This document shows positions 16,723 through 26,190 of a DNA stretch of 64,000 nt, one piece after another. This stretch comes from CAYJEQ01 sp964369235 (GTDB lineage Bacteria > Bacillota > Clostridia > Oscillospirales > Ruminococcaceae), in the NCBI GenBank assembly GCA_964369235.1, contig CAYJEQ010000002.1, forward strand, positions 1 through 64,000. Reading direction: 5' to 3'. Under the pieces are notes generated by a model, which did no database searches, was not told where the DNA came from, and saw only the letters and a list, made by a program, of their open reading frames with translations. Both the position numbers and the translations under genes were made by a program. Each line of letters opens with the position of its first letter. The stretch's first letter is position 1.

Positions 16723-17517
16723 TTAGCTAATAGAGCCTGTTTTAATATAATTGTGTAGCTTTCTTATTGCTCCTGCATGAATCTGCGATACCCTTGGCTC
16801 GCTTACACTCATTACCTTAGCAATCTCCTTCATAGAAATCTCTTCTATATAATATAAGGAAATAACTATCTGTTCCTTTTCCTTAAGAAGTTTTATCCCT
16901 TGGGCGAGAATTTCCTTTAACTCTTTGTTTAAAAAACTCTCCTCTGGTTGTTCTGCCATATCCTCTGAAGGAACCTGCAAATTCTTCTTAAACTCTCCTG
17001 TTTCCTCTATTGCCATATCCAGTGACAATATATTAAACAAACTGGATTTACGCATGATATCATCATATTTACTTCTTTCCATTCCCAGTGTATCACAAAT
17101 CTCACTGGGGGTTGGCTCCCTGCCATTCTCTGAATAAAAGTTAGTTGACAGATCGTTAATCTCTTTATAAGTTCTTCTTGTAGTCCTAGGTACCCAGTCC
17201 TGCTTTCTAGCTATATCAATTACCATTCCTCTAGCTCGCTTGGATATGTAGGTCTCAAACTTTACATTTAAAGATGGATCATATTTATCTATCGCCCTCA
17301 TAAGCATTATTACGCCTTCATTAATTATGTCATCTACCTGCTCAAAACCTATATACACATTTCGCATCTGTAAAGCTATGCTTTTTACTATGTAAAGGTA
17401 CCTAAGGGCAATTTCCTGTTTTATCTCTAAATGCTGATTTTCCCTGTACAGTTCTAGTAACTCTTCGTTGGTGTAGCTACCTAGATCTTTTGTAGTTTTT
17501 ACAGCATCATTTACCAT
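16723..17517 (-). CDS. sigD: RNA polymerase sigma factor for flagellar operon, FliA/SigD
   Basis: 264 residues. Region 2 shows NEGVIMLMRAIDKYDPSLNVKFETYISKRARGMVIDIARKQDWVPR; region 3 is around residues 105-140; region 4 ends with EIAKVMSVSEPRVSQIHAGAIRKL. It directs late flagellar and chemotaxis genes; matching TTAA-N15-GACGATAW sites are found before cheA and fliC in this window. No FlgM-like anti-sigma gene is in the window. Follows flhA directly with a 40-base gap where flhF and flhG would normally lie. Confidence 0.95.
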   Translation of the reverse strand: MVNDAVKTTKDLGSYTNEELLELYRENQHLEIKQEIALRYLYIVKSIALQMRNVYIGFEQVDDIINEGVIMLMRAIDKYDPSLNVKFETYISKRARGMVIDIARKQDWVPRTTRRTYKEINDLSTNFYSENGREPTPSEICDTLGMERSKYDDIMRKSSLFNILSLDMAIEETGEFKKNLQVPSEDMAEQPEESFLNKELKEILAQGIKLLKEKEQIVISLYYIEEISMKEIAKVMSVSEPRVSQIHAGAIRKLHNYIKTGSIS

Positions 17518-17556
17518 AAGTACAACCCTTACCTTTCCATAATTTTTATCTGACTA

Positions 17557-19608
17557 TCACTTCTTAATATTGCCTATTGCCTGTATCTGTACATTATTTG
17601 ATATCTCGTTAAAGGCAAGTACATATACCATTGGGAAGAACTGCTCTAGCAGTTTGTATAGATGTGGACGGATAACCTGACTTGTCAGTATTACAGTGTC
17701 CTGTGATAGGTCATTAAATTTCTTTATATGATCTCCCATCTGGGAAAGGATACTCTGCATAATCTCTGGATTTATTGCCAGATATATGCCCTGATCGCTT
17801 TTTGCCATGCTGGATACTAGCATCTTCTCAAGCTCTGGATCGATGGTAATTACTCTCATCTGCCCATTCTCACAGAATCTTCTAGTAATGGTACGCTTTA
17901 GTGCCACACGAATATTTTCAGTCATGGTTACTATATCTGCATTATTAGCTGCTCCATCGGCAATGGTTTCAAGAATTGTATCCATATCCTTAATAGGGAT
18001 ACCCTCCTTAAGAAGCCCAGCAAGTATCTTCTGTAGATTGCTCTGGGAAATTAGTGTAGGCACTGTGTCCTTTACCAAATCCTCGGAAGTCTTCTTGGTG
18101 TTTTCTAATAATAGCGCCACTTCCTGACGACTTAGTAGCTCGTAGGCATGAGCTTTTATAGTTTCGGACATATGGGTTATCATTACCGATAGTGGATCAA
18201 TTACTGTATATCCATATATCTCTGCTATCTCTTTATGCTCTGGCAGTATCCACTTACTTGGGATACCATAAGCTGGCTCGATGGTATCAATACCAGATAT
18301 CTGCCCTGTAGGTGTTGCTGGCTCTAGGGCTAAGTAGTGGTCTACTAGTATCTCACCTGTTGCCACCTCTTCGCCTTTAACCTTGATTACATACTGATTG
18401 GTATTAAGGCTTGCCTTATCCCTTAGTCTAACGGAAGGAATTACAAAACCCATACTCTGAGCATACTGTCTTCTAAAAATTACAATACGGTTTATCATCT
18501 TACCACCTGTGGACTCGTCCACTAGAGAGATAAGGCTATATCCAAACTCCATTTCAATAGGCTCTACACCTATTAATGAGTAGATATTGTTAATATCACG
18601 ATAGTATTCTTCTTCGGTAGTTGGCTGTTCTTTTGGTTTAGCTGCTTGTAGCTTTTCTTCTTCCTTGCGCTTCATAGCCTGGGTTAATCTATATCCTAAA
18701 AACATAAATGCTGCTGATAGAATAACCAGTGCTAAGGAAGGCATTCCTGGTATTACTGCTAGTATCAGTAGCACTGCACCAGCCATCATTATTGCTCTAG
18801 GTTGTGCTAAGAACTGATTAGATACATCTTGGTTAAGGCTACCGTCTGCCACAGCTCTAGTTACTATCATACCTGTTGCTGTAGAGATTAGTAGTGCTGG
18901 TATCTGGGATACAAGCCCATCACCTACTGTGGCAATGGAGTAAACAGTCATAACCTCACTGAAGGTCATACCATCCTGTAGCATACCGATGGCTGAACCA
19001 CCGATAAGATTTATTATTGTAATGATAATGGACATAATTGCGTCACCTTTTACAATTTTGGTGGCACCGTCCATTGCTCCATAGAAATCTGCTTCTTTTT
19101 GTATATCTAAGCGTCGCTGTTTTGCTTCCATTTCGGTTATAAGCCCCGAGCTTAAATCTGCATCAATAGCCATCTGTTTACCTGGCATAGCATCCAGTGT
19201 AAATCTTGCTGCTACCTCAGCAACACGCTCAGCACCCTTTGTAATAACTATAAACTGTACCAGTACAATTATAATGAATATTACAAAACCTACTATGGCA
19301 TTACCCTGTAGGATAAAATCCCCAAAGGACTTGATAACCATTCCTGCCTCGCCCTGTCTGCTTAAAATATTTCTTGTAGAAGAAATATTTATCCCCAACC
19401 TAAATAGGGTGGTTATGAGCAGTAGTGAAGGGAATATAGAAAATTCCAAGGCTCTAGTAATATTCATACTGATAAGTAGAATAATTAGGGATATGGCTAT
19501 ATTTATGATAATCATGACATCCAACATAAATGGATTCATAGGTATAATCAAAAGCAATACAATAACTATTACAAATAATGCAACAGCATTGTCTAGTATT
19601 CTCTTCAT
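17557..19608 (-). CDS. flhA: flagellar type III export gate protein FlhA
   Basis: 683 residues. About eight N-terminal membrane helices (residues 1-310), with the conserved FHIPEP-type cytoplasmic loop around DAMPGKQMAIDADLSSGLI, then a large cytosolic domain that docks chaperone-substrate complexes. It forms the nonameric gate ring and conducts protons for export. ATG after GAGGTAAGCG; only 3 bases separate it from the flhB stop, so translation is probably coupled. Confidence 0.97.
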   Translation of the reverse strand: MKRILDNAVALFVIVIVLLLIIPMNPFMLDVMIIINIAISLIILLISMNITRALEFSIFPSLLLITTLFRLGINISSTRNILSRQGEAGMVIKSFGDFILQGNAIVGFVIFIIIVLVQFIVITKGAERVAEVAARFTLDAMPGKQMAIDADLSSGLITEMEAKQRRLDIQKEADFYGAMDGATKIVKGDAIMSIIITIINLIGGSAIGMLQDGMTFSEVMTVYSIATVGDGLVSQIPALLISTATGMIVTRAVADGSLNQDVSNQFLAQPRAIMMAGAVLLILAVIPGMPSLALVILSAAFMFLGYRLTQAMKRKEEEKLQAAKPKEQPTTEEEYYRDINNIYSLIGVEPIEMEFGYSLISLVDESTGGKMINRIVIFRRQYAQSMGFVIPSVRLRDKASLNTNQYVIKVKGEEVATGEILVDHYLALEPATPTGQISGIDTIEPAYGIPSKWILPEHKEIAEIYGYTVIDPLSVMITHMSETIKAHAYELLSRQEVALLLENTKKTSEDLVKDTVPTLISQSNLQKILAGLLKEGIPIKDMDTILETIADGAANNADIVTMTENIRVALKRTITRRFCENGQMRVITIDPELEKMLVSSMAKSDQGIYLAINPEIMQSILSQMGDHIKKFNDLSQDTVILTSQVIRPHLYKLLEQFFPMVYVLAFNEISNNVQIQAIGNIKK

Positions 19609-19611
19609 CGC

Positions 19612-20673
19612 TTACCTCAACTTATTATTTAGTTTGTATACATAAACTAGAATTTCTGCAACTGCACCGTAGAATTCCTCAGGGATCTCCCTGTTAATCT
19701 CGGTAGATGCATAAATGCCTCTTGCCAAAGGTTTATTCTCGATGACCGATACATTATTCTCTTCTGCAATTTTGATAATTCTAAGTGCAAGCTCGTCCTG
19801 TCCTTTTGCCACTACTACTGGGGCTCTGTTTTTCTCAGTATTATAAACCAGCGCCACTGCATAGTGGGTAGGGTTTCGGATAATCACATCTGCACTAGGT
19901 ACAGCCTGCATCATTCTGCTTCTTGCTCTTACCCTTTGCATCTCTTTTATCTTGCCTTTAATCTGTGGGTTACCTTCTGTTTGTTTATATTCTTCTTTAA
20001 TCTCCTGTTTTGTCATTTTAATCTTGCGCTCGTATTCCCAGCGCTGAAACATATAGTCTATTATTGCTACCACTATAAATACCATAATAACTCTATTTAC
20101 CAATGACATTATCATATCAAATGTCATCACTACCGAGTCATTAATATCCATATCCATAGTTCGTAGCACTATGGGAGCAAAATCCACTAACATGGTATAT
20201 ACTATTGCTATTAGTATGGCTACTTTAATTAGATTTTTTATAAGCTCTACAAAGTTTTTTAGTGCAAAGATTTTCTTTACCCCTTCTATGGGGTTTAGTT
20301 TGCTTAGCTTTGGTTTAAGTACCTTTGATGTAAATAGAAACTTAGTCTGTATGCCTGTGCCAAGTATACCTGTGACTAACACTATTAATGCTAGGGGCAA
20401 TATCATAGTAGCTGCCCTAGCCATTATACTTTGGCTAAGCTGTCCTATTGTTTCCACATCTAGGTCAGTTATAGTCTGGGTATATCCTATGTACTCCCTG
20501 CTGGTTTTTACCAACTGTTCATATATGTAGGGGAAGAATGCCTGTAGTCCTGTAAATGCCACCAAAAGAAATAACACTGTGGATACATCTTTACTTTGGA
20601 ATACATTACCTTCTTTTCTCTCGTCCCTGCGTTTTTTCGGGGTGGCTTTTTCGGTTTTTTCCTGAGCGGGCAT
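19612..20673 (-). CDS. flhB: flagellar export switch protein FlhB
   Basis: 353 residues. N-terminal KTEKATPKKRRDERKEG, four membrane helices, and a C-terminal cytosolic domain with the autocleavage motif NPTH (N267-H270). Cleavage switches export from rod/hook to filament substrates, governed by FliK. A partial paralogue of the C-terminal domain lies at 39219-39548. Confidence 0.97.
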   Translation of the reverse strand: MPAQEKTEKATPKKRRDERKEGNVFQSKDVSTVLFLLVAFTGLQAFFPYIYEQLVKTSREYIGYTQTITDLDVETIGQLSQSIMARAATMILPLALIVLVTGILGTGIQTKFLFTSKVLKPKLSKLNPIEGVKKIFALKNFVELIKNLIKVAILIAIVYTMLVDFAPIVLRTMDMDINDSVVMTFDMIMSLVNRVIMVFIVVAIIDYMFQRWEYERKIKMTKQEIKEEYKQTEGNPQIKGKIKEMQRVRARSRMMQAVPSADVIIRNPTHYAVALVYNTEKNRAPVVVAKGQDELALRIIKIAEENNVSVIENKPLARGIYASTEINREIPEEFYGAVAEILVYVYKLNNKLR

Positions 20674-20725
20674 ATCCTTATCATCCTTTCATGAAAGACC
20701 AAACCACCCTCTATAGGTTGGCTTA

Positions 20726-21496
20726 CTATACCATTATATGTAGTAGTTTAATTATATCATCCACCATATCTGTAATAGCTGTGTTAAAGGCAGCTCCCAG
20801 TGGTGAAATTAACACTGACATCATCATTATACCCACTAAAACTCTCATCTGAATACTCATAACAAATAGATTTATCTGTGGTATCATCTTCATTAGCAGT
20901 CCCACTGCAATAGTTGTCACAAACTCAAACGCAACAATGGGCAGTGCAAGTTTTACTGCTAGTGACATGGCTTCGCTGAAAATCTCTATCATAGCCTCTG
21001 TGGCACCAACACCTATTGAGGCAGTGCCATAGGGTATTATTTCGTGGGAGCTCATTAGTATCTTAAATATAGCTAGATGTCCATCTACTGCAAAAAACAA
21101 CAGTAGGTAGTATATCTGAAAAATTGTACCAGACATAGGAAGCTGTAGCCCTGTTGTTGGGTCAAAAACATTTGCCATGGAAAGTCCCATCTGCATATCT
21201 GTTAGTGCACCTGTAAGTATGGGAATTGCCTCGTATATATTCATAATCATACCGATTACAAACCCCAGTGCCAGCTCCATAAAAAGCAGCACTCCATACA
21301 TCAGTGTCCCAATAACCTCTACATCCTGAAAATCCACTGTGGGAACTATAACCATTGATATTAATAGAACAAGCCCTGTTTTAAATATATTAGGGATGTT
21401 ATTTCTACCGAAAACAGGATTTAAAAATATAAATCCACTTATTCTCATAATAACAAGGGTAAAAAGCATAAATTGGGGTGAACCTGCTATTAACAT
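20726..21496 (-). CDS. fliR: flagellar export protein FliR
   Basis: 256 residues, about six membrane helices. Motifs include RISGFIFLNPVFGRNNIP and ELALGFVIGMIMNI. Part of the FliPQR export-gate complex in the basal-body membrane. ATG with GGGGTGGAG upstream. Between fliQ and flhB in the canonical order. Confidence 0.95.
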   Translation of the reverse strand: MLIAGSPQFMLFTLVIMRISGFIFLNPVFGRNNIPNIFKTGLVLLISMVIVPTVDFQDVEVIGTLMYGVLLFMELALGFVIGMIMNIYEAIPILTGALTDMQMGLSMANVFDPTTGLQLPMSGTIFQIYYLLLFFAVDGHLAIFKILMSSHEIIPYGTASIGVGATEAMIEIFSEAMSLAVKLALPIVAFEFVTTIAVGLLMKMIPQINLFVMSIQMRVLVGIMMMSVLISPLGAAFNTAITDMVDDIIKLLHIMV

Positions 21497-21507
21497 AACT
21501 CCACCCC

Positions 21508-21771
21508 TTACCCTGTGGCAATCATATCTAGTATACTAAGGAGAAAATCCTGTAGCATAACTAAAATTCTATTGCCCAATAGTACCAACATCATGGAAAT
21601 AGCCAATAGTTTTGGTACAAAAGTCATTGTTTGTTCGTTAATCTGGGTGGCAGCCTGTAGTATGGATATAATAATACCAACTGCCATGGAAACTAATAGA
21701 ATTGGGCCTGCAAGCTCCATTGCTAAAGCGTAAACGCTGTAGAAAACATCACCTATCTCAGCAGTTGACAT
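21508..21771 (-). CDS. fliQ: flagellar export protein FliQ
   Basis: 87 residues, two membrane helices; LLVSMAVGIIISILQAATQINEQTMTFVPK is the family signature. I start it at the ATG at 21771 (MSTAEIGDVF), eight bases after AAAGGATGG; a longer frame at 21783 overlaps the ribosome site. Component of the FliPQR gate. Confidence 0.95.
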   Translation of the reverse strand: MSTAEIGDVFYSVYALAMELAGPILLVSMAVGIIISILQAATQINEQTMTFVPKLLAISMMLVLLGNRILVMLQDFLLSILDMIATG

Positions 21772-21822
21772 AGAAATAACCATCCTTTCCTAGGGTAATT
21801 TATATGATGCTATTATGTAGTT

Positions 21823-22488
21823 TTAACCGTAGTTAAAGCTCCTAGCCACCGTCTGGAACAGCATTTCCCAGCCATCTATAGACACAAATAACAGTATCTT
21901 AAAAGGCAGTGAAATTGTGGCAGGTGGTAGCATAATCATACCCATGGACATAAGAGTAGTGGATACGATAATATCAATTAACAGAAAAGGAACATATATC
22001 AGTAGCCCTGAGATAAATCCTCGTTTAAGCTCACTGGTCATAAAGGCTGGAACTATAACATTTATGGGAAGATCCATTGGAGCAATCTCCTCTGTAATCT
22101 CCGACATATCTACAAAGGTATTTAGGGTGCTAATCTCTGTTTGAGCTAGCATAAACTCCTTCATAGGGATAAGGGCTAAATCTATTGCCTGTTCTTGGGT
22201 TATTTCCTCTGCTAGGTAGGGCTCATAGGCTGTGGTGTTTATCTCCTGTAAAACAGGATTCATTATAAATAATGTTAAAAATAATGCTATGCCAGTAAGT
22301 ACCATATTTGGTGGTGCTTGCTGTACCCCCATTGCATTTCTGGTAAATGACATGATGATTATTATCCTTACAAAGGAGGTCATCATTATTACTATGGTGG
22401 GTAGCAGCATGAGTATGGTCATCATAACCAGTATCTCTAGCGTAGGTACATTTTCAGCATTAATATTTACTAAAGCTTCTGTATTCAT
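21823..22488 (-). CDS. fliP: flagellar export protein FliP (short, no signal peptide)
   Basis: 221 residues, four membrane helices. Hallmarks are MMTSFVRIIIIMSFTRNAMGVQQAPPNMVLTGIALFLT and MGMIMLPPATISLPFKILLFV. Many FliP proteins are longer because of a cleaved signal peptide; here the protein begins with a short polar segment and the first helix is at about residues 15-40, so maturation by signal peptidase is not expected. Core of the FliPQR complex. Start codon ATG, AGAAAGG upstream. Confidence 0.95.
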   Translation of the reverse strand: MNTEALVNINAENVPTLEILVMMTILMLLPTIVIMMTSFVRIIIIMSFTRNAMGVQQAPPNMVLTGIALFLTLFIMNPVLQEINTTAYEPYLAEEITQEQAIDLALIPMKEFMLAQTEISTLNTFVDMSEITEEIAPMDLPINVIVPAFMTSELKRGFISGLLIYVPFLLIDIIVSTTLMSMGMIMLPPATISLPFKILLFVSIDGWEMLFQTVARSFNYG

Positions 22489-22576
22489 TAATATGACTAT
22501 ACCTTTCTGTGAGTTTGTAGTTTTGCCACTGTGTAATCCTATGTAAATAATACAAACTTACCCAGAATATTTATAA

Positions 22577-22924
22577 CTAAACTTCCTCACTTCTACCTTT
22601 TGTTTTGTCAAATACCTGCTTAAAGTTAATCTGTGTAGGTTTTATAGGATTTAGCTCAATCTCACTGGCACTGTCCTCACTTAGCTCTTTAATAAGACTT
22701 ATCTGAGTAGCTGTTGTGCCTATTAGCATATATTCCTTGCCCACTTTTACTATGGCAAGGCTTTTTTGATTGCCTAGTCCCACCTGTTCGATTATCTTTA
22801 TATTACCTCCGGTGGTAATACCTCTACCAGCTGTTGCAATATACTTTGTACATATATAAGCAAGTGCCAGTATTACCACTAGCATAAATATTGTGCTAAG
22901 GACAGAGTAGATTGCCTCAAACAT
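22577..22924 (-). CDS. fliO: flagellar biosynthesis protein FliO/FliZ
   Basis: 115 residues: one N-terminal membrane helix (about 8-28) then a cytoplasmic domain with IKIIEQVGLGNQKSLAIVKVGKEYMLIGTT, the FliO signature. It helps assemble FliP. ATG with AAAGGAGTACCAA upstream. Between fliY and fliP. Confidence 0.9.
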   Translation of the reverse strand: MFEAIYSVLSTIFMLVVILALAYICTKYIATAGRGITTGGNIKIIEQVGLGNQKSLAIVKVGKEYMLIGTTATQISLIKELSEDSASEIELNPIKPTQINFKQVFDKTKGRSEEV

Positions 22925-22935
22925 TTGGTACTCCT

Positions 22936-24186
22936 TTATTTACTCAGGTCGATATCTCTATTTAAAATCTCGGTAATTCTTATACCAAAATTATCCTCGA
23001 CAACCACTACATCACCCTGAGCGATACACTGGCCATTTACATATAGATCTACCTGTTCACCTGCAAGTTTATCTAGAACAACTAGAGAACCTTTATTTAA
23101 GTCTAGTACATCTTTTAGCAGTTTTTTAGTTCTTCCGATTTCTACTGAAACCTCTACAGGTACACCCATAACCAGTCCAAGATTAGTATCCTGTCCACTT
23201 GGTATATTTGCTTGTGTTAGGTTAGGACGGTGTGGAGAATCTACTTTAATGGTTTTTGGAGCTTGCTGAGACTGCATCATCTGCATCTGAGTCATCTCCA
23301 TCTGCTGACGCATTAACTCCATCATTTGCCCTAACTGAGCTGAAACATCAACTGCTGGCTGTGCCATCATCATAGGCTGTGCCATCTGCTGCATAACAGG
23401 TTGTGGTACTGGCTGTGGAGCTGGAGTTGGAGCTGGTGCTGGTGTTGTATCTCCACCACCGAATAAAGCTGCTATAGCTTCTGGTGACATATTCTCCCCA
23501 CCTGAGGACTCAGCTGGTGCTGGAGTTGGTTCTGGTGTTACTGGTGCTGGTGCTGCTGATAGCATTGGCTCTATCTCCTCAGAAGCCCCATCATCAAACA
23601 TCATAAACCCGCCTGTAATCTCTTTAGCTAAGGTAATAGGAATTATATACATAAATTCACTTTCTACCTTATCGCCAATAGTTAGGGTAAAGCAAACCTT
23701 AACCATCTGCTGATTTTCTACAAAATATTTATCCTTAAACTCTGCTAGAGTAATATTAGGATAAATAATTGGTGTGGAAATATCCACAACTCTATCGAGA
23801 AGCTCGGATAGTGCAGTAGCAGAGGAACCCATCATCTGATTCATTACCTCGCCTATAGCACTGGTTGTAATCTCATCCAGTTTAAACTCCTCTGCCGGAA
23901 TTTCGAAGCCCATGAGCATACCGACGATTGCTCGGACATCCTCTTTTTTCAGTAACATAATATTACTGCCACTTAAACCGACTTCGTTGCCGATTTCTAC
24001 ACAGATAGCAGGTTCTAATTCATCAAACTGAAAGGCCTCTCTGCTTGTTATCTCAACCTGTGGCGTGGTAATCTCTACCCTGGCGTCCAGCATCTTAGAA
24101 ATAGCTGTAGATGCTGCCCCAAGGCTTATATTAAGTATCTCACCTATGGCATCTATTTCCATGGTAGTAAGTTTTATTTCATCCAT
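22936..24186 (-). CDS. fliY: flagellar motor switch phosphatase FliY (FliN fusion)
   Basis: 416 residues. The N-terminal CheC-like part has two phosphatase motifs (DAIGEILN near residue 12 and SAIGEVMN near residue 111), both with intact Glu and Asn. A Pro- then Met/Gln-rich linker spans about residues 205-315. The C-terminal FliN/SpoA domain (GVPVEVSVEIGRTKKLLKDVLDL ... GIRITEI) forms the switch C-ring. It removes phosphate from CheY-P at the motor. Unlike the usual fliM-fliY-cheY order, cheY and flgC lie between fliM and fliY here. Confidence 0.95.
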   Translation of the reverse strand: MDEIKLTTMEIDAIGEILNISLGAASTAISKMLDARVEITTPQVEITSREAFQFDELEPAICVEIGNEVGLSGSNIMLLKKEDVRAIVGMLMGFEIPAEEFKLDEITTSAIGEVMNQMMGSSATALSELLDRVVDISTPIIYPNITLAEFKDKYFVENQQMVKVCFTLTIGDKVESEFMYIIPITLAKEITGGFMMFDDGASEEIEPMLSAAPAPVTPEPTPAPAESSGGENMSPEAIAALFGGGDTTPAPAPTPAPQPVPQPVMQQMAQPMMMAQPAVDVSAQLGQMMELMRQQMEMTQMQMMQSQQAPKTIKVDSPHRPNLTQANIPSGQDTNLGLVMGVPVEVSVEIGRTKKLLKDVLDLNKGSLVVLDKLAGEQVDLYVNGQCIAQGDVVVVEDNFGIRITEILNRDIDLSK

Positions 24187-24224
24187 TATCTAACTCTCTT
24201 TCCGGCAAGATAAATCCGCTTAAA

Positions 24225-24659
24225 TTATCTGCCTATTTCCAATGCTTTTTGCGCCATCTGAGTTGCAGCATTGAATGCTGTAATATTTGCTTCGTAGGCT
24301 CTAGTTGCTGCCATCGCATCTGTAGTTTCCTTAACCAAATCTACATTCGGCATCTCTACATAACCATTCTCATCTGCATCTGGATGATCTGGATCATATA
24401 CTGTAGGTAGCTGACTATCATCTTCCTCTATAGCTGTAGCTGTTACCCCTGCTGTATTTTGATAATTCATAGCAGTTCTAAGAGCTGCGTCAAAACTGGA
24501 ATCATTAGCTTCTAAAACCACTGTTTTTCTGCGGTAAGCACCACCTTCGTCAGTTCTTGTAGTGTTAATATTGGTGATGTTTTCTGCTGCTATATCCAGT
24601 CGTAATCTCTGAGCTGTCATTCCTGAGGCACTGATATTAAGTGTACTTAAAAAAGACAT
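24225..24659 (-). CDS. flgC: flagellar basal-body rod protein FlgC (displaced)
   Basis: 144 residues. N-terminal MSFLSTLNISASGMTAQRLRLDIAAENITNINTT and C-terminal MPNVDLVKETTDAMAATRAYEANITAFNAA are diagnostic of FlgC, a proximal rod subunit. Normally flgC lies between flgB and fliE; here it sits between cheY and fliY, about 12 kb downstream of flgB, and the flgB-fliE gap holds no second copy. ATG follows GGAAGGATAGGTAAACT. It should still be cotranscribed in the same operon. Confidence 0.94.
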   Translation of the reverse strand: MSFLSTLNISASGMTAQRLRLDIAAENITNINTTRTDEGGAYRRKTVVLEANDSSFDAALRTAMNYQNTAGVTATAIEEDDSQLPTVYDPDHPDADENGYVEMPNVDLVKETTDAMAATRAYEANITAFNAATQMAQKALEIGR

Positions 24660-24704
24660 AGTTTACCTATCCTTCCTAGTAATATACTCTATTTACTATA
24701 ATTA

Positions 24705-25064
24705 TTATCCTAGTACCTTTGCTACTGCTTCTAGTATTCTATTAGGCTTAAATGGTTTTACAATAAAATCCTTAGCCCCTGCTTTAATAGCGTCAATTAC
24801 CATTGCTTCCTGTCCCATTGCTGAACACATAATTACTGCTGCTCCACCGTCAAAACCTTTAATTTCTTTAAGTGCATCCAGTCCGTTCATATTAGGCATT
24901 GTAATATCCATTAGTACAAGACTTGGTTTTTCTGCTTTGTACATCTCTACTGCCTGTGCTCCATCACCTGCTTCACAGATATCAGTATATCCACCCTTTG
25001 TCAGTGTGTCCTTAATCATCATTCTCATAAATGCTGCGTCATCAACCACCATAATCTTAGCCAT
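24705..25064 (-). CDS. cheY: chemotaxis response regulator CheY
   Basis: 119-residue stand-alone receiver. VVDDAAFMR (acidic pocket), LVLMDITMPNMNG (phospho-acceptor Asp), MCSAMGQ, and the Lys in FIVKPF are intact. CheY-P binds FliM/FliY; in Gram-positives it usually promotes counter-clockwise rotation. Cotranscribed, between fliM and flgC. Confidence 0.95.
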   Translation of the reverse strand: MAKIMVVDDAAFMRMMIKDTLTKGGYTDICEAGDGAQAVEMYKAEKPSLVLMDITMPNMNGLDALKEIKGFDGGAAVIMCSAMGQEAMVIDAIKAGAKDFIVKPFKPNRILEAVAKVLG

Positions 25065-25100
25065 AGTATTTTACCTCTTTTCATTTAATTATTAATAATT

Positions 25101-26135
25101 TTAAATTTCTTCTGTTTCTAGCTCTGCTACTTCTTCAGTATCTTCCTTCACATAGCTTTGTATCTCAATAGCTGTATTTTTATTATATACACCTATTCGA
25201 CCCGTAAACCAAGGTTGCTCCTCAATATATAATGTTACATCAGATTCCTTTGGTATATTAAGATCTATTACATCTCCCACATTTAACGAGTAGATATCTT
25301 CCACACTTAGCTGAGCTGCCCCAACCTTTGCTTTAATCTCTAATGCGCTCTTGTTTAAGCTGTACATGATCTTTTCACGGTTATTTAGTATAGTAGTATC
25401 CACTACACCATCAACATGCTTCATCTTCTCTATTCTTGAGAAGATATCTGTCATAAGGCTTCCCGGTACACAGATAGTAACATTGCCCTCTATCTCATTC
25501 ATCTTAAAGTTAAGAAGCACTATTACTACTGGCTCGTCCACACTTATGTTTTGCATCATTGCCGGATTAGGCTCTAGGTGCTGCTGCCCCATTGTAAAGT
25601 CTACATAGTTAGACCAAGCTGTTTCGGTAACACCTAGTACAAAGGACATGAGCTTCTCATATAAAGCAAGCTCTATCTCGGTATATTCATAACTTAAATC
25701 TACCCCAGTATCATCACCCTGTCCACCTAACATTCTATCCATCATGTTTACCATTATATTAGGGGAAACATGAAATAACATAGGTAGTCCTTTAGGCTCA
25801 TCTGGTATATTAATATCTAGTAAGGTAATTACATCACTCTCACTAAGCATATTATTAAACTCCAGATATCTTTGTTCCTCTACTGAGTAAACCTCGATTT
25901 CACACACCGAGCGAAGTAGTCCATTAAGTCTTAGTGCCACCAGTCTTGCATAGTTATCATATATTCCTTTTAGTAGTCTTAGTCTATCTTTTGTAAATTT
26001 TTTGGGACTGCTAAAATCATATTTTTTATGCTCATCTGAGGCTTTCTTTTTATCTTCTTTTTTCTCTATGTCGCCGCCGTTATTCATTGAATTTAACAAT
26101 TCATCAATTTGACTTTGGCTTAAAACCTCTGCCAT
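25101..26135 (-). CDS. fliM: flagellar motor switch protein FliM
   Basis: 344 residues. The N-terminal SQSQIDELLNSM motif is the CheY-P binding helix, followed by a Lys/Asp-rich linker, the middle CheC-like domain (KKYDFSSPKKFTKDRLRLL ... GLPMLFHVSPNIMVNMMDRMLGG) and the C-terminal SpoA domain. Part of the C-ring. It follows motB with a 55-base gap; fliL, usually placed between them, is absent. Confidence 0.96.
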   Translation of the reverse strand: MAEVLSQSQIDELLNSMNNGGDIEKKEDKKKASDEHKKYDFSSPKKFTKDRLRLLKGIYDNYARLVALRLNGLLRSVCEIEVYSVEEQRYLEFNNMLSESDVITLLDINIPDEPKGLPMLFHVSPNIMVNMMDRMLGGQGDDTGVDLSYEYTEIELALYEKLMSFVLGVTETAWSNYVDFTMGQQHLEPNPAMMQNISVDEPVVIVLLNFKMNEIEGNVTICVPGSLMTDIFSRIEKMKHVDGVVDTTILNNREKIMYSLNKSALEIKAKVGAAQLSVEDIYSLNVGDVIDLNIPKESDVTLYIEEQPWFTGRIGVYNKNTAIEIQSYVKEDTEEVAELETEEI

Positions 26136-26190
26136 TTCACCACTCCCATTTATAGATTAGGTTTGTATTAACATCTATTGCCTATACAAA

